In this document: positions 40,786-50,510 of the stretch, one piece after another
How the letters are laid out: each line of letters starts with the position of its first letter
Position numbering within the stretch: position 1 is the first letter of the stretch
DNA from: Nonomuraea turcica
Lineage (GTDB): Bacteria; Actinomycetota; Actinomycetes; Streptosporangiales; Streptosporangiaceae
Length of the DNA stretch: 64,000 nt
Direction: 5' to 3'
Assembly (NCBI RefSeq): GCF_030718205.1
Contig: NZ_JAUZQF010000001.1
Coordinates: 620,001-684,000 of the forward strand
Notes under the pieces: generated by a model
Seen by the model: the letters and a program-made list of their open reading frames with translations, nothing else
Told to the model about the DNA's origin: nothing
The model's database searches: none
Position numbers and translations under genes: made by a program

Positions 40786-42570
40786 GTGCCCCAACTTCGT
40801 CTCGCCCTGAATCAGATCGACTCGACCGTCGGCGACCTCTCCGGGAACGCCGAGTCGATCGTGCGCTGGACCCGGCATGCGGCTGAGCAGGGAGCTCACC
40901 TGGTGGCGTTCCCCGAGATGGCGTTGACCGGATTTCCCCTGGAGGACCTCGCGCTCCGGTCCTCCTTCGTGGACGCCACCCGCGCCGCGCTGGACGGGCT
41001 CGCGGCGCGACTGGTCTCCGAGGGGTGCGGGGAACTGCCGGTGGTCGTCGGCTACGTCGACCGTGGCGAGGCGCGGCCCGGGCAGCCTGCCGGCGCGCCG
41101 CAGAACGTCGCCGCTGTTCTTCACGGGGGGGACGTCGTTCTGCGGTTCGCGAAGCACCGTCTGCAGAACTATGGCGTCTTCGACGAGGTCCGCTACTTCG
41201 TGCCGGGAAACACGCTTCCCGTGGTGCGGGTGCACGGCGTCGATGTCGCGCTCGCGATCTGCGAGGACCTGTGGCAGGAGGGCGGCAGGGCTCCCGCCGC
41301 CCGGGCCGCCGGGGCTGGTCTGCTGCTGTCCATCAACGGTTCGCCGTACGAGCTCAGCAAGCACGACGACCGCCTGGACGTGGTCCGCAAGCGCGCCCAG
41401 GAGGCTGGTTGCACGCTGGCCTACTTGACGATGACGGGCGGCCAGGACGAACTGGTCTTCGACGGCGACTCCATCGTGGTGTCGGCTCAGGGCGAGGTCA
41501 TCAGCCGGGCGCGGCAGTTCGAGGAGGGCTGCATGTTGGTCGATCTGGAGCTCCCGGCCGCCGCCGAGGAACCGCCGAGCGGTGCGGTCGCTGACGGGCT
41601 GGTGGTAGAGCACCGTACGATCTCGGCCGAGCCGCTACCGCCGTACGAGGTCCAGGCGCCCGGCGGGCAGGCCGCACGCCTCGAGGACGAGGAGGAGATC
41701 TACACCGCGCTGGTCGTGGGCCTGCGAGCGTACGTCGCCAAGAACGGCTTCCGCAGCGTGCTGATCGGGCTGTCAGGCGGCATCGACTCGGCCCTGGTCG
41801 CCGCCATCGCCTGCGACGCCGTAGGGGCGGCCAACGTTCACGGGGTGGCCATGCCGTCCCGATACTCCTCGGAGCACTCCGTCGCCGACGCGGCGGAGCT
41901 GGCCCGGCTCACCGGGCTGAACTTCCGGACCGTACCGATCGTGCCGATGTTCGACGCCTCCATGGGGGCGTTGGGGCTGACCGGTCTCGCCGAGGAGAAC
42001 CTGCAGTCACGGCTGCGCGGGACGGTGCTCATGACCCTGTCCAACCAGGAGGGGCACATCGTGCTCGCGCCCGGCAACAAGAGCGAACTGGCGGTGGGCT
42101 ACTCCACCCTGTACGGCGACTCGGTGGGCGCCTACGCGCCGATCAAGGACGTCTACAAGACGTCCGTCTTCGCCCTGGCCCGGTGGCGTAACCGCGCCGC
42201 GCTGGAGCGCGGCCAGACCCCGCCGATCCCGCGCAACTCCCTCAGCAAGCCGCCCAGCGCCGAGCTGCGGCCGGGCCAGGTCGACACCGACTCCCTGCCC
42301 GACTACGCCGTCCTGGACCAGATCCTGTCGCTCTACATCGACTGCGAGCAGGGGCGCGAGGCGATCGTGGCGGCGGGCTACGACGCGGAACTGGTGACGC
42401 GGGTCCTGCGGATGGTGGACACGGCGGAGTACAAGCGGCGGCAATACCCGCCCGGCACGAAGATCTCACCAAAGGTCTTCGGCAAGGACCGCCGCCTCCC
42501 GATCACCAACCGCTGGCGCGAGTCCGGAAATTTCCATTTCTTCTCCGCGCGCGGCGCCGACCGGGAATGA
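40786..42570 (+). CDS. nadE: Glutamine-dependent NAD(+) synthetase
   Basis: 594 residues from GTG 40786. N-terminal nitrilase-type glutaminase with the Glu-Lys-Cys triad (FPEMALTG, AKHRLQNYG, AICEDLWQ) feeding ammonia to the C-terminal synthetase with SGGIDSAL (P-loop), LAPGNKSELAVGY and GDSVGAYAPIKDVYKT. It amidates deamido-NAD with ATP. Length matches the actinobacterial type. Housekeeping gene. Confidence 0.96.
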   Translation: MPQLRLALNQIDSTVGDLSGNAESIVRWTRHAAEQGAHLVAFPEMALTGFPLEDLALRSSFVDATRAALDGLAARLVSEGCGELPVVVGYVDRGEARPGQPAGAPQNVAAVLHGGDVVLRFAKHRLQNYGVFDEVRYFVPGNTLPVVRVHGVDVALAICEDLWQEGGRAPAARAAGAGLLLSINGSPYELSKHDDRLDVVRKRAQEAGCTLAYLTMTGGQDELVFDGDSIVVSAQGEVISRARQFEEGCMLVDLELPAAAEEPPSGAVADGLVVEHRTISAEPLPPYEVQAPGGQAARLEDEEEIYTALVVGLRAYVAKNGFRSVLIGLSGGIDSALVAAIACDAVGAANVHGVAMPSRYSSEHSVADAAELARLTGLNFRTVPIVPMFDASMGALGLTGLAEENLQSRLRGTVLMTLSNQEGHIVLAPGNKSELAVGYSTLYGDSVGAYAPIKDVYKTSVFALARWRNRAALERGQTPPIPRNSLSKPPSAELRPGQVDTDSLPDYAVLDQILSLYIDCEQGREAIVAAGYDAELVTRVLRMVDTAEYKRRQYPPGTKISPKVFGKDRRLPITNRWRESGNFHFFSARGADRE

Positions 42571-42631
42571 TCGAAGATCGGCCGTGTGCCGCGTGAGCGG
42601 ACCGGCTGACCGACCAAACGATTGGAGCAAC

Positions 42632-44197
42632 GTGCGAAGAAGATCTTCCCTGCTCGCCACCGCTTTCATGGCGATGGCGGTGCTGTTACCCGTCTTGCCG
42701 GCCGCGGCGGCCGCTGAGAACGGTGTCTCGGCGGTCAGCGGGAGTGGCGGCATCGCATGGCAGCCCTGCGAAGAGGAGCCCGCCGCCGAGTGCGGCACAC
42801 TGACCGTCCCGATCGACTGGTCCAAGCCGGACGGACCCACCGTCGACCTGGCCGTCGCCCGGCGCAAGGCCACCGATCCCGCCGCCAGGATCGGGTCTCT
42901 GGTGCTCGGCGCGGGTGGCCCGGGCGGATCGGGTGTGGAGTTCGCCTACAGCTCCCCCGGATTCTTCACCGAGGAGATCCAGAAGCGGTTCGACATCGTC
43001 GGTTTCGATCCCCGGGGCGTGGGCCGCAGTAACCCGGTGATCTGCTCGGCGTCGGTGTACAACGAGATGCCGTACGCCGTCATGAAGAGCCAGGCCGACT
43101 TCGACAAGTGGACCGCCTACAACAAGAGGCTGCACGCCGATTGCCGGGCCCGCACCGGCCCCCTGTACGACCACGTCGACTCGGTCAACGTCGCGCGTGA
43201 CATGGACGCCCTGCGCGCCGCGCTCGGCGAAGAGAAGCTGACCTTCTACGGGGTCTCGTACGGCACCCTGCTCGGGCAGATGTACGCCGAGCTGTTCCCC
43301 AACCGGATTCGCGCGCTGGCCCTGGACAGCAACATGGACCACAGCCTCGGCGTCAAGGCGTTCCTCTACACCGAGGCGCTCGCCGTCGAGGACGCCTTCG
43401 ACCAGTTCGTCGGCTGGTGCGACCAGGAGCCCAGCTGCGCCCTGCACGGGCAGGACGTCCGGGCGTTGTGGAAGAGGCTGCTGGACAAGGCGCAGAAGGG
43501 CGAGCTCTACTGGCCGGGCGTCACGGATCGCCCGATGACCGAGCTGCAGGTCCTGTGGAACGGCGTGCTGGGCACCGAGGGGCCCGCCTGGCAGCTGCTG
43601 AGCGAGATGCTTCGCGCCCTGGACGGTGGCGAGCCGCCGTCGTGGATGCCGCCGCTGCCCGGCCGCCAGCCCGTGACTGGAGAAGTCGCCCAGCTGCCGA
43701 CCGTGATTCTCTGCGAGGACTACAACCTCCAGGTGCGCAACTATGACGAGTACGCCGAGATCATGCGAAACTCCGGTCGCCTGGCACCCGACATGCGGTT
43801 CAACCCGATGCCGATCGAGGACCTGCCCGTCTGCCTCAACCACCCCACCACCAACCCGCAGCACACGCTGCGCTACACGGGCAGTGCTCCGATCCTGCTG
43901 GGAAACTCGATCCACGACCCCTCCACCCCGTGGATCTGGTCCGCCAACGTGGGCCGCCAGCTCGGCTCCAAGGCGGTGCTCCTCACCTACGAGGGCTGGG
44001 GCCACCGCATCTACGGCAAGGACGAGTGCAGCACGGTGCCGATCGACAACTACCTGATCTCGCTGACCGTGCCCCCGCACGGCTTCCGCTGCCCCGTGGG
44101 CGGCAGGGTCGAGAACACGCTCAAGCGGCAGGCCGAGTTGTGGCCGACGGACGGGCTCCCCTGGGGCGGCTCGCTCGCGCCCTCGCTCCGCTCATAG
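42632..44197 (+). CDS. Secreted TAP-like alpha/beta hydrolase (tripeptidyl aminopeptidase family)
   Basis: 521 residues from GTG 42632 (GGAG upstream). Signal peptide at about 1-28 (RRRSSLLATAFMAMAVLLPV, then LPAAAAA). Mature part has GAGGPGGSG oxyanion region, nucleophile elbow GVSYGTLLGQMYAELFP, and the C-terminal TAP domain with ILLGNSIHDPSTPW (Asp) and YEGWGHRIY (His). Extracellular aminopeptidase or esterase. A strong terminator follows. Confidence 0.92.
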   Translation: MRRRSSLLATAFMAMAVLLPVLPAAAAAENGVSAVSGSGGIAWQPCEEEPAAECGTLTVPIDWSKPDGPTVDLAVARRKATDPAARIGSLVLGAGGPGGSGVEFAYSSPGFFTEEIQKRFDIVGFDPRGVGRSNPVICSASVYNEMPYAVMKSQADFDKWTAYNKRLHADCRARTGPLYDHVDSVNVARDMDALRAALGEEKLTFYGVSYGTLLGQMYAELFPNRIRALALDSNMDHSLGVKAFLYTEALAVEDAFDQFVGWCDQEPSCALHGQDVRALWKRLLDKAQKGELYWPGVTDRPMTELQVLWNGVLGTEGPAWQLLSEMLRALDGGEPPSWMPPLPGRQPVTGEVAQLPTVILCEDYNLQVRNYDEYAEIMRNSGRLAPDMRFNPMPIEDLPVCLNHPTTNPQHTLRYTGSAPILLGNSIHDPSTPWIWSANVGRQLGSKAVLLTYEGWGHRIYGKDECSTVPIDNYLISLTVPPHGFRCPVGGRVENTLKRQAELWPTDGLPWGGSLAPSLRS

Positions 44198-44211
44198 CCG
44201 GGTGATGATCC

Positions 44212-44244
44212 GTGCTGAGCCGGTCGCCAGGACCGGCTCAGCAC
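44212..44244. terminator. Strong hairpin terminator
   Basis: Perfect 14-bp stem GTGCTGAGCCGGTC (44212-44225) with GACCGGCTCAGCAC (44231-44244), 5-nt loop, 15 bp after the hydrolase stop. Confidence 0.8.
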
Positions 44245-44346
44245 CAAACCCTCGCTGAACGAGAGCTGTCGTCAGCCGTACCTGTCGGGAGGTGTCAGGT
44301 ACGCCTGGCAGCCTGGACCTCGACCTTCACCAAGGAGTGGGACGGC

Positions 44347-44706
44347 ATGAGCGACACCGAAAAGACGCTGGCGGAAATCGAGCAGCGCATGCTGGACGCC
44401 GACGCGGCCTTCGACGAGGGCTTTTTCGCGGAACACTGCGCCGATGACTTCGTCGCCATGGGAAATTACGGCATCGTGTCCAAGCAGCAGGTTCTCGACA
44501 TGTATGCCAAAGGAAGCGGAAATCCGGACCGGCGTAACCAGGCACACGACGTCGTAGTCAAACCGCTCGGCGACGCCGGTGCTGTGGTCGCGTACAAACT
44601 GACGAGCACGACCGGCGACGAGACGTCCTCGTGGTACGCCTCGACGGTCTACCGCCGGACCCCGGACGGCTGGCGTGTCGTCCTCCTCCACCAGACGCCC
44701 ATGTAG
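44347..44706 (+). CDS. SnoaL/DUF4440-type NTF2-like protein
   Basis: 119 residues, AAGGAG upstream of ATG 44347. NTF2-like cone fold: ADAAFDEGFFAEHCADDFVAMG, VVVKPLGDAGAVVAYKLT, STVYRRTPDGWRVVLLHQTP. DUF4440 members are small isomerase/hydrolase-like or ligand-binding proteins. Role unknown; single gene. Confidence 0.88.
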   Translation: MSDTEKTLAEIEQRMLDADAAFDEGFFAEHCADDFVAMGNYGIVSKQQVLDMYAKGSGNPDRRNQAHDVVVKPLGDAGAVVAYKLTSTTGDETSSWYASTVYRRTPDGWRVVLLHQTPM

Positions 44707-44731
44707 GTGCTGGAGATCCAGCGACGGGTGC

Positions 44732-45358
44732 CTAGTGAGTCACTCGGCGCATGGGGTTGGTGCCATTCCATTCGCTCAGTGGGGCGCAGTGCCATCTCCA
44801 CCCCACCTGCCGCTCTTGACCGGGGAGGTCGGCGCGGCCGTTGGCCCACAACAACGTCTCCCACGGGTCCGTGTCCGCCGGCGCCCAGGGAAACAGGCGA
44901 CGCACGGTGGCCGCCGCGAGCTTCTCGGCAGGGAGGAAGCTCTGGCCGACCCCAGAGCCGACGTCGGCGGTGTGCACGAGCATCTCGTCGCAGGCCATCG
45001 CGGCGAAGCCGGACGCGTCGGCGAGACCCCAGGGATGCCACCCGCGAGTCCCGGGCGCAGTCGCGTCGACGATCCGCGCGAGGATCGTGGCGTGTGTGGT
45101 CATCGTGGTGATGAGGTCGTCCGGCTTCGACTCAGGACGGACATGGATCTCCGTCGTGCTGAGCTCCTGCTCCCCAGCGGCAAGATCAGTGGCATACCAC
45201 AGCAGGCAGTCGCTGACGTGAGCCATGGCCCGTGCGGCGGTCCAGTCCATCCCGGGGATGGGGGTTTCCGCCCAGCTCCGGTCGGCTACTGAACGCAGGA
45301 ATCTCTCGCATTCGGCTGCTGTCTGCAGAACCAAGCTTCCGTCCATGCGGGGGATCAT
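44732..45358 (-). CDS. Maleylpyruvate isomerase/DinB-like N-terminal domain protein
   Basis: 208 residues (ATG 45358; ATG 45346 possible). Four-helix DinB-like fold: CERFLRSVADRSWAETPIPGMDWTAARAMAHVSDCLLWYATDLA with a His for a metal site, and FAAMACDEMLVHTADVGSG. The C-terminal part ends WNGTNPMRRVTH. Typical of actinobacterial mycothiol-dependent or DinB-fold proteins. Function not assigned. Confidence 0.8.
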   Translation of the reverse strand: MIPRMDGSLVLQTAAECERFLRSVADRSWAETPIPGMDWTAARAMAHVSDCLLWYATDLAAGEQELSTTEIHVRPESKPDDLITTMTTHATILARIVDATAPGTRGWHPWGLADASGFAAMACDEMLVHTADVGSGVGQSFLPAEKLAAATVRRLFPWAPADTDPWETLLWANGRADLPGQERQVGWRWHCAPLSEWNGTNPMRRVTH

Positions 45359-45552
45359 CGCACACGGCACTGACAGAACTCCCGCGGGCGACGGCTGCCG
45401 AACGGCGTCGCGTTGACGGCCCTCCCGGGAGTCGGGCATCATCTCCGCACCGATAGTCATCCAGAGGATCTGAGGGACCTGGCCCGGTGACGGTCCGGCA
45501 ACCTGCCCGAAGCGGCAAGGTGCCAACGCCAGGAACGATGAGGAGGGTTTCG

Positions 45553-46164
45553 ATGAGCCTGCCGCTCGATGTCCCCGTGCTGCGCGGAGCGCTGGTCAGG
45601 TTGGAGCCGCTGGCGATGCGGCATGCGGCGGATCTGGCGTGGGCGGCGGAGGAGGATCGCTCCGCCTACGCGTTCACCCTGGTGCCCCGAGGCGCGGACA
45701 TCGAGGCATACCTGCGGGACCAGTGGGAGCGCGCGGGGCTGACACCGTTCGCGCAGGTGCGGGTGGCGGACGGCAGGGCCGTCGGATGTACGGGGTTCTG
45801 GGATCCCCGCAGTTGGCCGGGGCGGGACGAGCTGCGGGCGATCGAAGTGGGCTGGACGTGGCTGGCGGCCTCGGCGCAGGGCACGGGGATCAACACCGAG
45901 GCCAAGCTGCTGCTGTTCACCCACGCGTTCGAGGCGCTCGGGGTGGTGCGGGTCGATCTCAAGACCGATGCCAGGAACGCGCGCTCGCGGCGGGCGATCG
46001 AGCGCCTCGGCGCCAGGTTCGAAGGTGTGCTGCGGAATTGGTCACCCTCGTGGGCGCCGGGTGAGGAAGGAAAGGTGCGGGACTCGGCCGTCTTCTCCGT
46101 GATCGCCGATGAGTGGCCGGAGGTCAAAGCGGCCCTGAGCGCCCGCGTCCGGAGCCGCCGTTGA
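45553..46164 (+). CDS. GNAT-family acetyltransferase (RimJ/RimL type)
   Basis: 203 residues; AGGAGGG 5 bp upstream of ATG 45553 fixes the start. Acetyltransf_3 pattern: LEPLAMRHAADLAWAAEED, IEVGWTWLAASAQGTGINTEAKLLLFTHAFE (acetyl-CoA site), KTDARNARSRRAIERLGARFEGVLRNW and RDSAVFSVIADEWPEVK. Related to ribosomal-protein alanine acetyltransferases; substrate uncertain. Confidence 0.92.
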   Translation: MSLPLDVPVLRGALVRLEPLAMRHAADLAWAAEEDRSAYAFTLVPRGADIEAYLRDQWERAGLTPFAQVRVADGRAVGCTGFWDPRSWPGRDELRAIEVGWTWLAASAQGTGINTEAKLLLFTHAFEALGVVRVDLKTDARNARSRRAIERLGARFEGVLRNWSPSWAPGEEGKVRDSAVFSVIADEWPEVKAALSARVRSRR

Positions 46165-46216
46165 GCGGTCCGATACCCGCCAGCGGCCCCCCTGACGCGC
46201 CACGACACTGATCCGC

Positions 46217-46891
46217 ATGAGCATTTTCGTCGACGCGGACCCGCACGCCAGGATCGAGCCCAACATTCTCTACTTCGGCACGCCCGTGGTGTTGCTCTCT
46301 TCCATGAACGAGGACGGCACCCCCAACCTGGCCCCCATGTCGTCGGCCTTCTGGCTCGGCTGGCGGGGCATGCTGGGGCTGGGTTCACGGGCCAAGACGG
46401 CTCACAACTTGATCAGGACGCGGGAATGCGTCCTGAACCTGCCCTCCGACGCGCTCGCCACCGCCGTTGACCGGCTGGCGCTCACCACGGGCGCCCATCC
46501 CGTTCCGGACCGCAAGTGGGAGCGGGGATATCGGTACGTGCCGGACAAGTTCCAGCGGGCCGGGCTGACCGCCACACCTTCCGAGACGGTGGCGCCGCCC
46601 CGGGTGGCCGAGTGCCCGGTCAGTATGGAGGCCGTGGTCGAGGCCGTGCATCCGGTGGGGGACGACGGCGGGACGCTGGCGTTCGAGGTGCGGGTCCAGC
46701 GGGTGTGGGTGCACGAAGAGATCAGGATGGCCGGGACGGTTGACCGGATCGATCCCGACGCCTGGCGGCCGCTGATCATGAGCTTCCAGAAGTTCTACGG
46801 GCTGGGCGCGCAGGTCCATCCGTCCACACTGGCCAGCATTCCCGAGCATCTCTACCGCGGCAAAGACCTAGAGCGAGCCCGCGCGCTCTAG
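46217..46891 (+). CDS. Flavin reductase-like (FMN-binding split barrel) protein
   Basis: 224 residues. FMN-binding elements PNILYFGTPVVLLSSMNEDGTPNLAPMSSAFWLGW and TAHNLIRTRECVLNLPSD fit the flavin reductase-like domain family. Probably NAD(P)H:flavin oxidoreductase or flavin-binding enzyme. It overlaps the convergent Nudix gene by 24 bp at the 3' end. Confidence 0.88.
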   Translation: MSIFVDADPHARIEPNILYFGTPVVLLSSMNEDGTPNLAPMSSAFWLGWRGMLGLGSRAKTAHNLIRTRECVLNLPSDALATAVDRLALTTGAHPVPDRKWERGYRYVPDKFQRAGLTATPSETVAPPRVAECPVSMEAVVEAVHPVGDDGGTLAFEVRVQRVWVHEEIRMAGTVDRIDPDAWRPLIMSFQKFYGLGAQVHPSTLASIPEHLYRGKDLERARAL

Positions 46892-47383
46892 CAGCGTCAG
46901 CCACGTACGGGGCCCGCAGAGGCGCTCGATGTCCGCGCGTGGCAGCCACTCGGCGCGGGTGCTCTCAGAGCCGGCCGGCGGGCGGGTCGGGGCACCCGGG
47001 CCCGGCAGGACGGCGCGGAACATGGCCATATACGTGAGCGACGCGTAACGGTAGTCGGCGGGCGGGGCGTCGAAGAGCTCGATACGCTGCCAGGCGAAGA
47101 TCGACAGGGCGGCGGCCGGGAGGCGCAGGCCGGTTTCCTCGTGCAGCTCGCGGACCACCGCGTCGATCGCGCTCTCGCCGGGCTCGAGGTGGCCGCCCGG
47201 GATGTCCCAGCCGCGCCCCTCCCGATCGACGCAGGTCATCAGGGTCCTGCCGAGCCCGTCCGCGACGAACGCGAACGCCGACGTGGTGCTCGCCGCGGGC
47301 GGAACGGTCCGGGAGAGCATGACGTCGAGGCGGTGCGCCACGGGGATCCAGGGCACGGTCTTTGTCGCGATCACATGGGCCAC
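46868..47383 (-). CDS. Nudix hydrolase
   Basis: 171 residues from GTG 47383 (GAAGGTGA upstream); the open frame reaching 47935 is antisense to chaA. Complete Nudix box GGHLEPGESAIDAVVRELHEETGL. Hydrolyses a nucleoside diphosphate-linked compound; substrate unknown. Divergent from the antiporter gene. Confidence 0.88.
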   Translation of the reverse strand: MAHVIATKTVPWIPVAHRLDVMLSRTVPPAASTTSAFAFVADGLGRTLMTCVDREGRGWDIPGGHLEPGESAIDAVVRELHEETGLRLPAAALSIFAWQRIELFDAPPADYRYASLTYMAMFRAVLPGPGAPTRPPAGSESTRAEWLPRADIERLCGPRTWLTLLERAGSL

Positions 47384-47477
47384 GAGGTCACCTTCATTCC
47401 CGCCAAAACGTGATGTCAAGGCATTATCAGGGTGAAACCATTTTCCGCCTCCAAAAGAAGGGAAGAACGCCCTGTAT

Positions 47478-48569
47478 ATGCTTCGTAACGCTGCGAGGTT
47501 GTGGACCGTTCTCATACCCGCTCTGGCGCTGCTCGTGCTGGGGCTCACCTGGGGCCGTGAGCTGCCGGTCGCGATCGCGATCGGCGCGGCCCTTCTGCTG
47601 GCCGGGGCGGTGCTGGCCGCCGTGCACCACGCCGAGGTCATCGCGCACCGCGTCGGGGAGCCCTTCGGCTCGCTGGTGCTGGCGGTGGCCGTGACGGTGA
47701 TCGAGGTGGCGCTCATCGTCAGCCTCATGATGACCGGCGGCGCGCAGACCGGGTCGCTGGCCCGCGACACCGTGTTCGCGGCCGTGATGATCACCTGCAA
47801 TGGCATCGTAGGAGTGTCCCTGCTCGCCGTCACGATGAAGCGGCGGATCGCGGTGTTCAACGCCGAGGGCACGGGGAAGGCGCTCGCCACCGTGGCGACG
47901 CTCAGCACGCTGAGCCTGGTGCTGCCCACGTTCACGACGAGCGCGCAAGGACCGGCGTTCTCTCCCGCCCAGCTCGCCTTCGCGGCGGTGGCCTCGCTGG
48001 CGCTGTACGGGTTGTTCGTGGTGACGCAGACCGTACGGCACCGCGACTACTTCCTCCCCGTTCCCAGGGACGGCGCACCCCTCGACCCGGAGGAGCACGC
48101 GCCCAGGCCGTCCGGACGCACTGCGCTGACCAGCCTCGGGCTGCTGCTGGTCGCGCTCGTGTCGGTCGTCGGCCTGGCCAAGGTCGAGTCGCCGGTCATC
48201 GAGCTGGCGGTGTCGTCGGCCGGACTGCCCCAGGCCTTCGTGGGCGTGGTGATCGCGCTGCTGGTGCTGCTGCCCGAGACGATCGCCGCACTCAACGCGG
48301 CCCGGCGCGACCAGGTCCAGATCAGCCTGAACCTGGCGCTCGGGTCGGCGATGGCCAGCATCGGGCTGACCATCCCGGCCATCGCGGTGGCGTCGATCTG
48401 GCTCGAAGGGCCGCTGCTGCTCGGCCTGGGCGGCACCCACATGGTGCTGCTGGCCCTGACCGTCGTGGTCTCGACGCTCACCGTCGTGCCCGGCCGGGCG
48501 ACGCTCATGCAGAGCGGGGTGCACCTGGTGTTGTTCGCGGCGTTCGTGTTCCTGGCGATCAGTCCCTGA
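47478..48569 (+). CDS. Ca2+(Na+)/H+ antiporter, ChaA type
   Basis: 363 residues, about 11 membrane helices. CaCA-family repeats: VAVTVIEVALIVSLMMTGG with the acidic helix residue, and the second repeat VGVVIALLVLLPETIAALNAARRDQVQISLNLALGSAMASIGLTIP (the E in LLPETIAA). Exports calcium or sodium using the proton gradient. Shine-Dalgarno is weak (GAAGGGAAG, 15 bp upstream of ATG). Confidence 0.92.
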   Translation: MLRNAARLWTVLIPALALLVLGLTWGRELPVAIAIGAALLLAGAVLAAVHHAEVIAHRVGEPFGSLVLAVAVTVIEVALIVSLMMTGGAQTGSLARDTVFAAVMITCNGIVGVSLLAVTMKRRIAVFNAEGTGKALATVATLSTLSLVLPTFTTSAQGPAFSPAQLAFAAVASLALYGLFVVTQTVRHRDYFLPVPRDGAPLDPEEHAPRPSGRTALTSLGLLLVALVSVVGLAKVESPVIELAVSSAGLPQAFVGVVIALLVLLPETIAALNAARRDQVQISLNLALGSAMASIGLTIPAIAVASIWLEGPLLLGLGGTHMVLLALTVVVSTLTVVPGRATLMQSGVHLVLFAAFVFLAISP

Positions 48570-49316
48570 TCAGACCACGCCCTGGCGCATGGCGCGGTTG
48601 CCCAGGTAGAGGCCGGCCGCGGCGATCAGGCAGGCGGACGCGGTGCCGTACAGGATCGAGGGGTCGGCGAGGTCTCCCGCGAACAGGGATCGCTGGGCGT
48701 CCACGATGTACGTCACCGGGTTGACCTGCCCGATCGCGCGCAGCCACGCCGGGGCGCTCTCCAGTGGCAGCAGCACCCCTGACAGGAGCAGCAGCGGGAA
48801 CATGATCGATTGGCTGACGATCCAGAACAGGGTGCCTCCCGGGGCCGACTTGATGGCCAGGACGAACGAGAACGCGCCCAGCCCGACCCCGAAGACCACC
48901 AGCTGGGCCAGGCCGGCCAGCACCCCCGCCGGGTACAGCTCGAATCCCAGCGGCAGTGACATCAGGATGATCAGCACAGCCTGGACCAGCAGGACGATCA
49001 TCGCCTTCATGGCCTTGCCCACTAGCATCGCCGTCCGGTTCAGCGGCGTGACCAGCATGCGCTCCATCGAGCCGCCGATCAGCTCGACCAGCAACGTGTA
49101 ACCGGCGGACATGGGCCCCGTCAGGCACATCATGACCAGGATCCCCGGCACGAACCACTGCCACGACGAGCCGACCGCCCCGTCCAGCAGCGACCCGAAC
49201 AGGAACAGGAACAGCAGCGGCTGCCCCATCTCGAACAGCAGCCCGGCAGGGTTGCGCAGCGCGGGCTTGAACTCGCGCGAGAAGACGGTGGTGGTGTCAC
49301 GCAGGAATGTCGTCAT
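48570..49316 (-). CDS. ABC-2 type transporter permease
   Basis: 248 residues, six membrane segments (GQPLLFLFLFGSLLDGAVG, FVPGILVMMCLTGPMSAGY, MIVLLVQAVLIILMSLPL and others) and the family motif SGVLLPLESAPAWLRAIGQVNPVTY. Partner of the ATPase at 49297, which it overlaps by 20 bp. Drug-export type. Confidence 0.93.
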   Translation of the reverse strand: MTTFLRDTTTVFSREFKPALRNPAGLLFEMGQPLLFLFLFGSLLDGAVGSSWQWFVPGILVMMCLTGPMSAGYTLLVELIGGSMERMLVTPLNRTAMLVGKAMKAMIVLLVQAVLIILMSLPLGFELYPAGVLAGLAQLVVFGVGLGAFSFVLAIKSAPGGTLFWIVSQSIMFPLLLLSGVLLPLESAPAWLRAIGQVNPVTYIVDAQRSLFAGDLADPSILYGTASACLIAAAGLYLGNRAMRQGVV

Positions 49317-50241
49317 CGGTGAGGCTTCTCCCGGTGAGAGTGAGGAACACGTCGTCGAGGGTGGGACGGGTGGTCTCGGCCGTGGTGACCTTGATGCCGG
49401 TTCCGTCCAGGGTGCGCAGGCACTCGGGCAGGGCGGCGGCCGCGTTGGCGACCCGCAGGCGTACGGTCGTGCCCGCCGCCGTGCCGCCGCCCATCTCCGC
49501 GGCCCGCCGCGCCTCCTCCTCCGTGCTGGTGGTGAGCGTGATGTGGTCGCCGGCCAGGTCGTTCTTGAGCTGCTCCGAGGTGCCGTCCGCGATGATCCGG
49601 CCGTTGTCGATGATCACCACCCGCTCGGCCATGCTGTCGGCCTCCTCCAGGTAGTGGGTGGTCAGGAACAACGTCGTCCCGTACGTCTCCCGCAGCCGCA
49701 GGATGTGCTGCCAGATCTCGGCGCGGCTCTTCGGGTCGAGACCGGTCGAGGGCTCGTCGAGGAAGAGCAGGTCGGGGCGGTGGACGAGGCCGAGCGCGAT
49801 GTCGAGACGGCGGCGCTGGCCGCCCGAGAGCGTGCCCGGCCTGCGCTTGGCCAGTGGCGTCAGGTCGAGCAGGTCGAGGAGCTCGTCGGCGCGGGCCGCC
49901 GCCTCCCTGACGGGCAGGCCGTAGCAGCGGCCCTGGGTGACCAGCTCGTCGCGGGCGAGGAAGTCCTCACCCGCGCTGTTGCGCTGGCCGACGTAGCCGA
50001 TGCGGGAGCGTACGCCGGCCGGGTCCCTGGCCACGTCGTGCCCGGCCACGGTAGCGCTGCCCGAGGTGGGCGGCAGGAGGGTGGTGAGCATGCGCAGCGT
50101 AGTCGACTTGCCCGCGCCGTTGGGGCCGAGGAACGCGACGAGCTGGCCGGGTTCGACGTCGAGGTCGATGCCGCGGACGGCCTCGACGGTCTCCTTCTTC
50201 TTGAGCTTGAACACTCGGGTCAGGCCCCGGGCATGGATCAT
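49297..50241 (-). CDS. ABC transporter ATP-binding protein (DrrA type)
   Basis: 314 residues from ATG 50241 (AGGAGG 6 bp upstream; longer frame rejected). Walker A LGPNGAGKSTTLRML, signature LSGGQRRRLDIALGL, Walker B LLFLDEPSTGLDP, H-loop LTTHYLEEAD, and C-terminal regulatory part ending PTLDDVFLTLTGR. Forms an exporter with the permease downstream. Confidence 0.95.
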   Translation of the reverse strand: MIHARGLTRVFKLKKKETVEAVRGIDLDVEPGQLVAFLGPNGAGKSTTLRMLTTLLPPTSGSATVAGHDVARDPAGVRSRIGYVGQRNSAGEDFLARDELVTQGRCYGLPVREAAARADELLDLLDLTPLAKRRPGTLSGGQRRRLDIALGLVHRPDLLFLDEPSTGLDPKSRAEIWQHILRLRETYGTTLFLTTHYLEEADSMAERVVIIDNGRIIADGTSEQLKNDLAGDHITLTTSTEEEARRAAEMGGGTAAGTTVRLRVANAAAALPECLRTLDGTGIKVTTAETTRPTLDDVFLTLTGRSLTDDDIPA

Positions 50242-50510
50242 GGTCGGCCTCCTGCGGGCATGGCGAAGAAACCCCAGGTCGGGGCTCGATTGAGGGTCGA
50301 ACCCAGTTTGTGCAGCCAAAACCGCCTTTGGCAAACGCGAATGTTACGTTCATAAACGGCCCCCACCTGCGGAAACGTCGTCAGAGTGACATCCCGGCGA
50401 CCGCGAGTTTTGTGGTTCTGAAGTGCGGTTTCTTCGAATGCGGCGGAAAATTTCGACGTCGGTTCCGCGGCCGGAGGGAGCGGACTTGCGGAATTGCGTC
50501 AAGCTCCGCA

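Noticed and set aside
47427..48524. 365-codon minus-strand frame over the antiporter gene
   Set aside because: His/Arg/Gln-rich antisense of a membrane protein; no start signal or family.
50242..50510. c-di-AMP (ydaO) riboswitch before the wall hydrolase genes
   Set aside because: Such switches often precede actinobacterial wall hydrolases, but I could not find the conserved core; the 269-bp gap holds nothing I can support.
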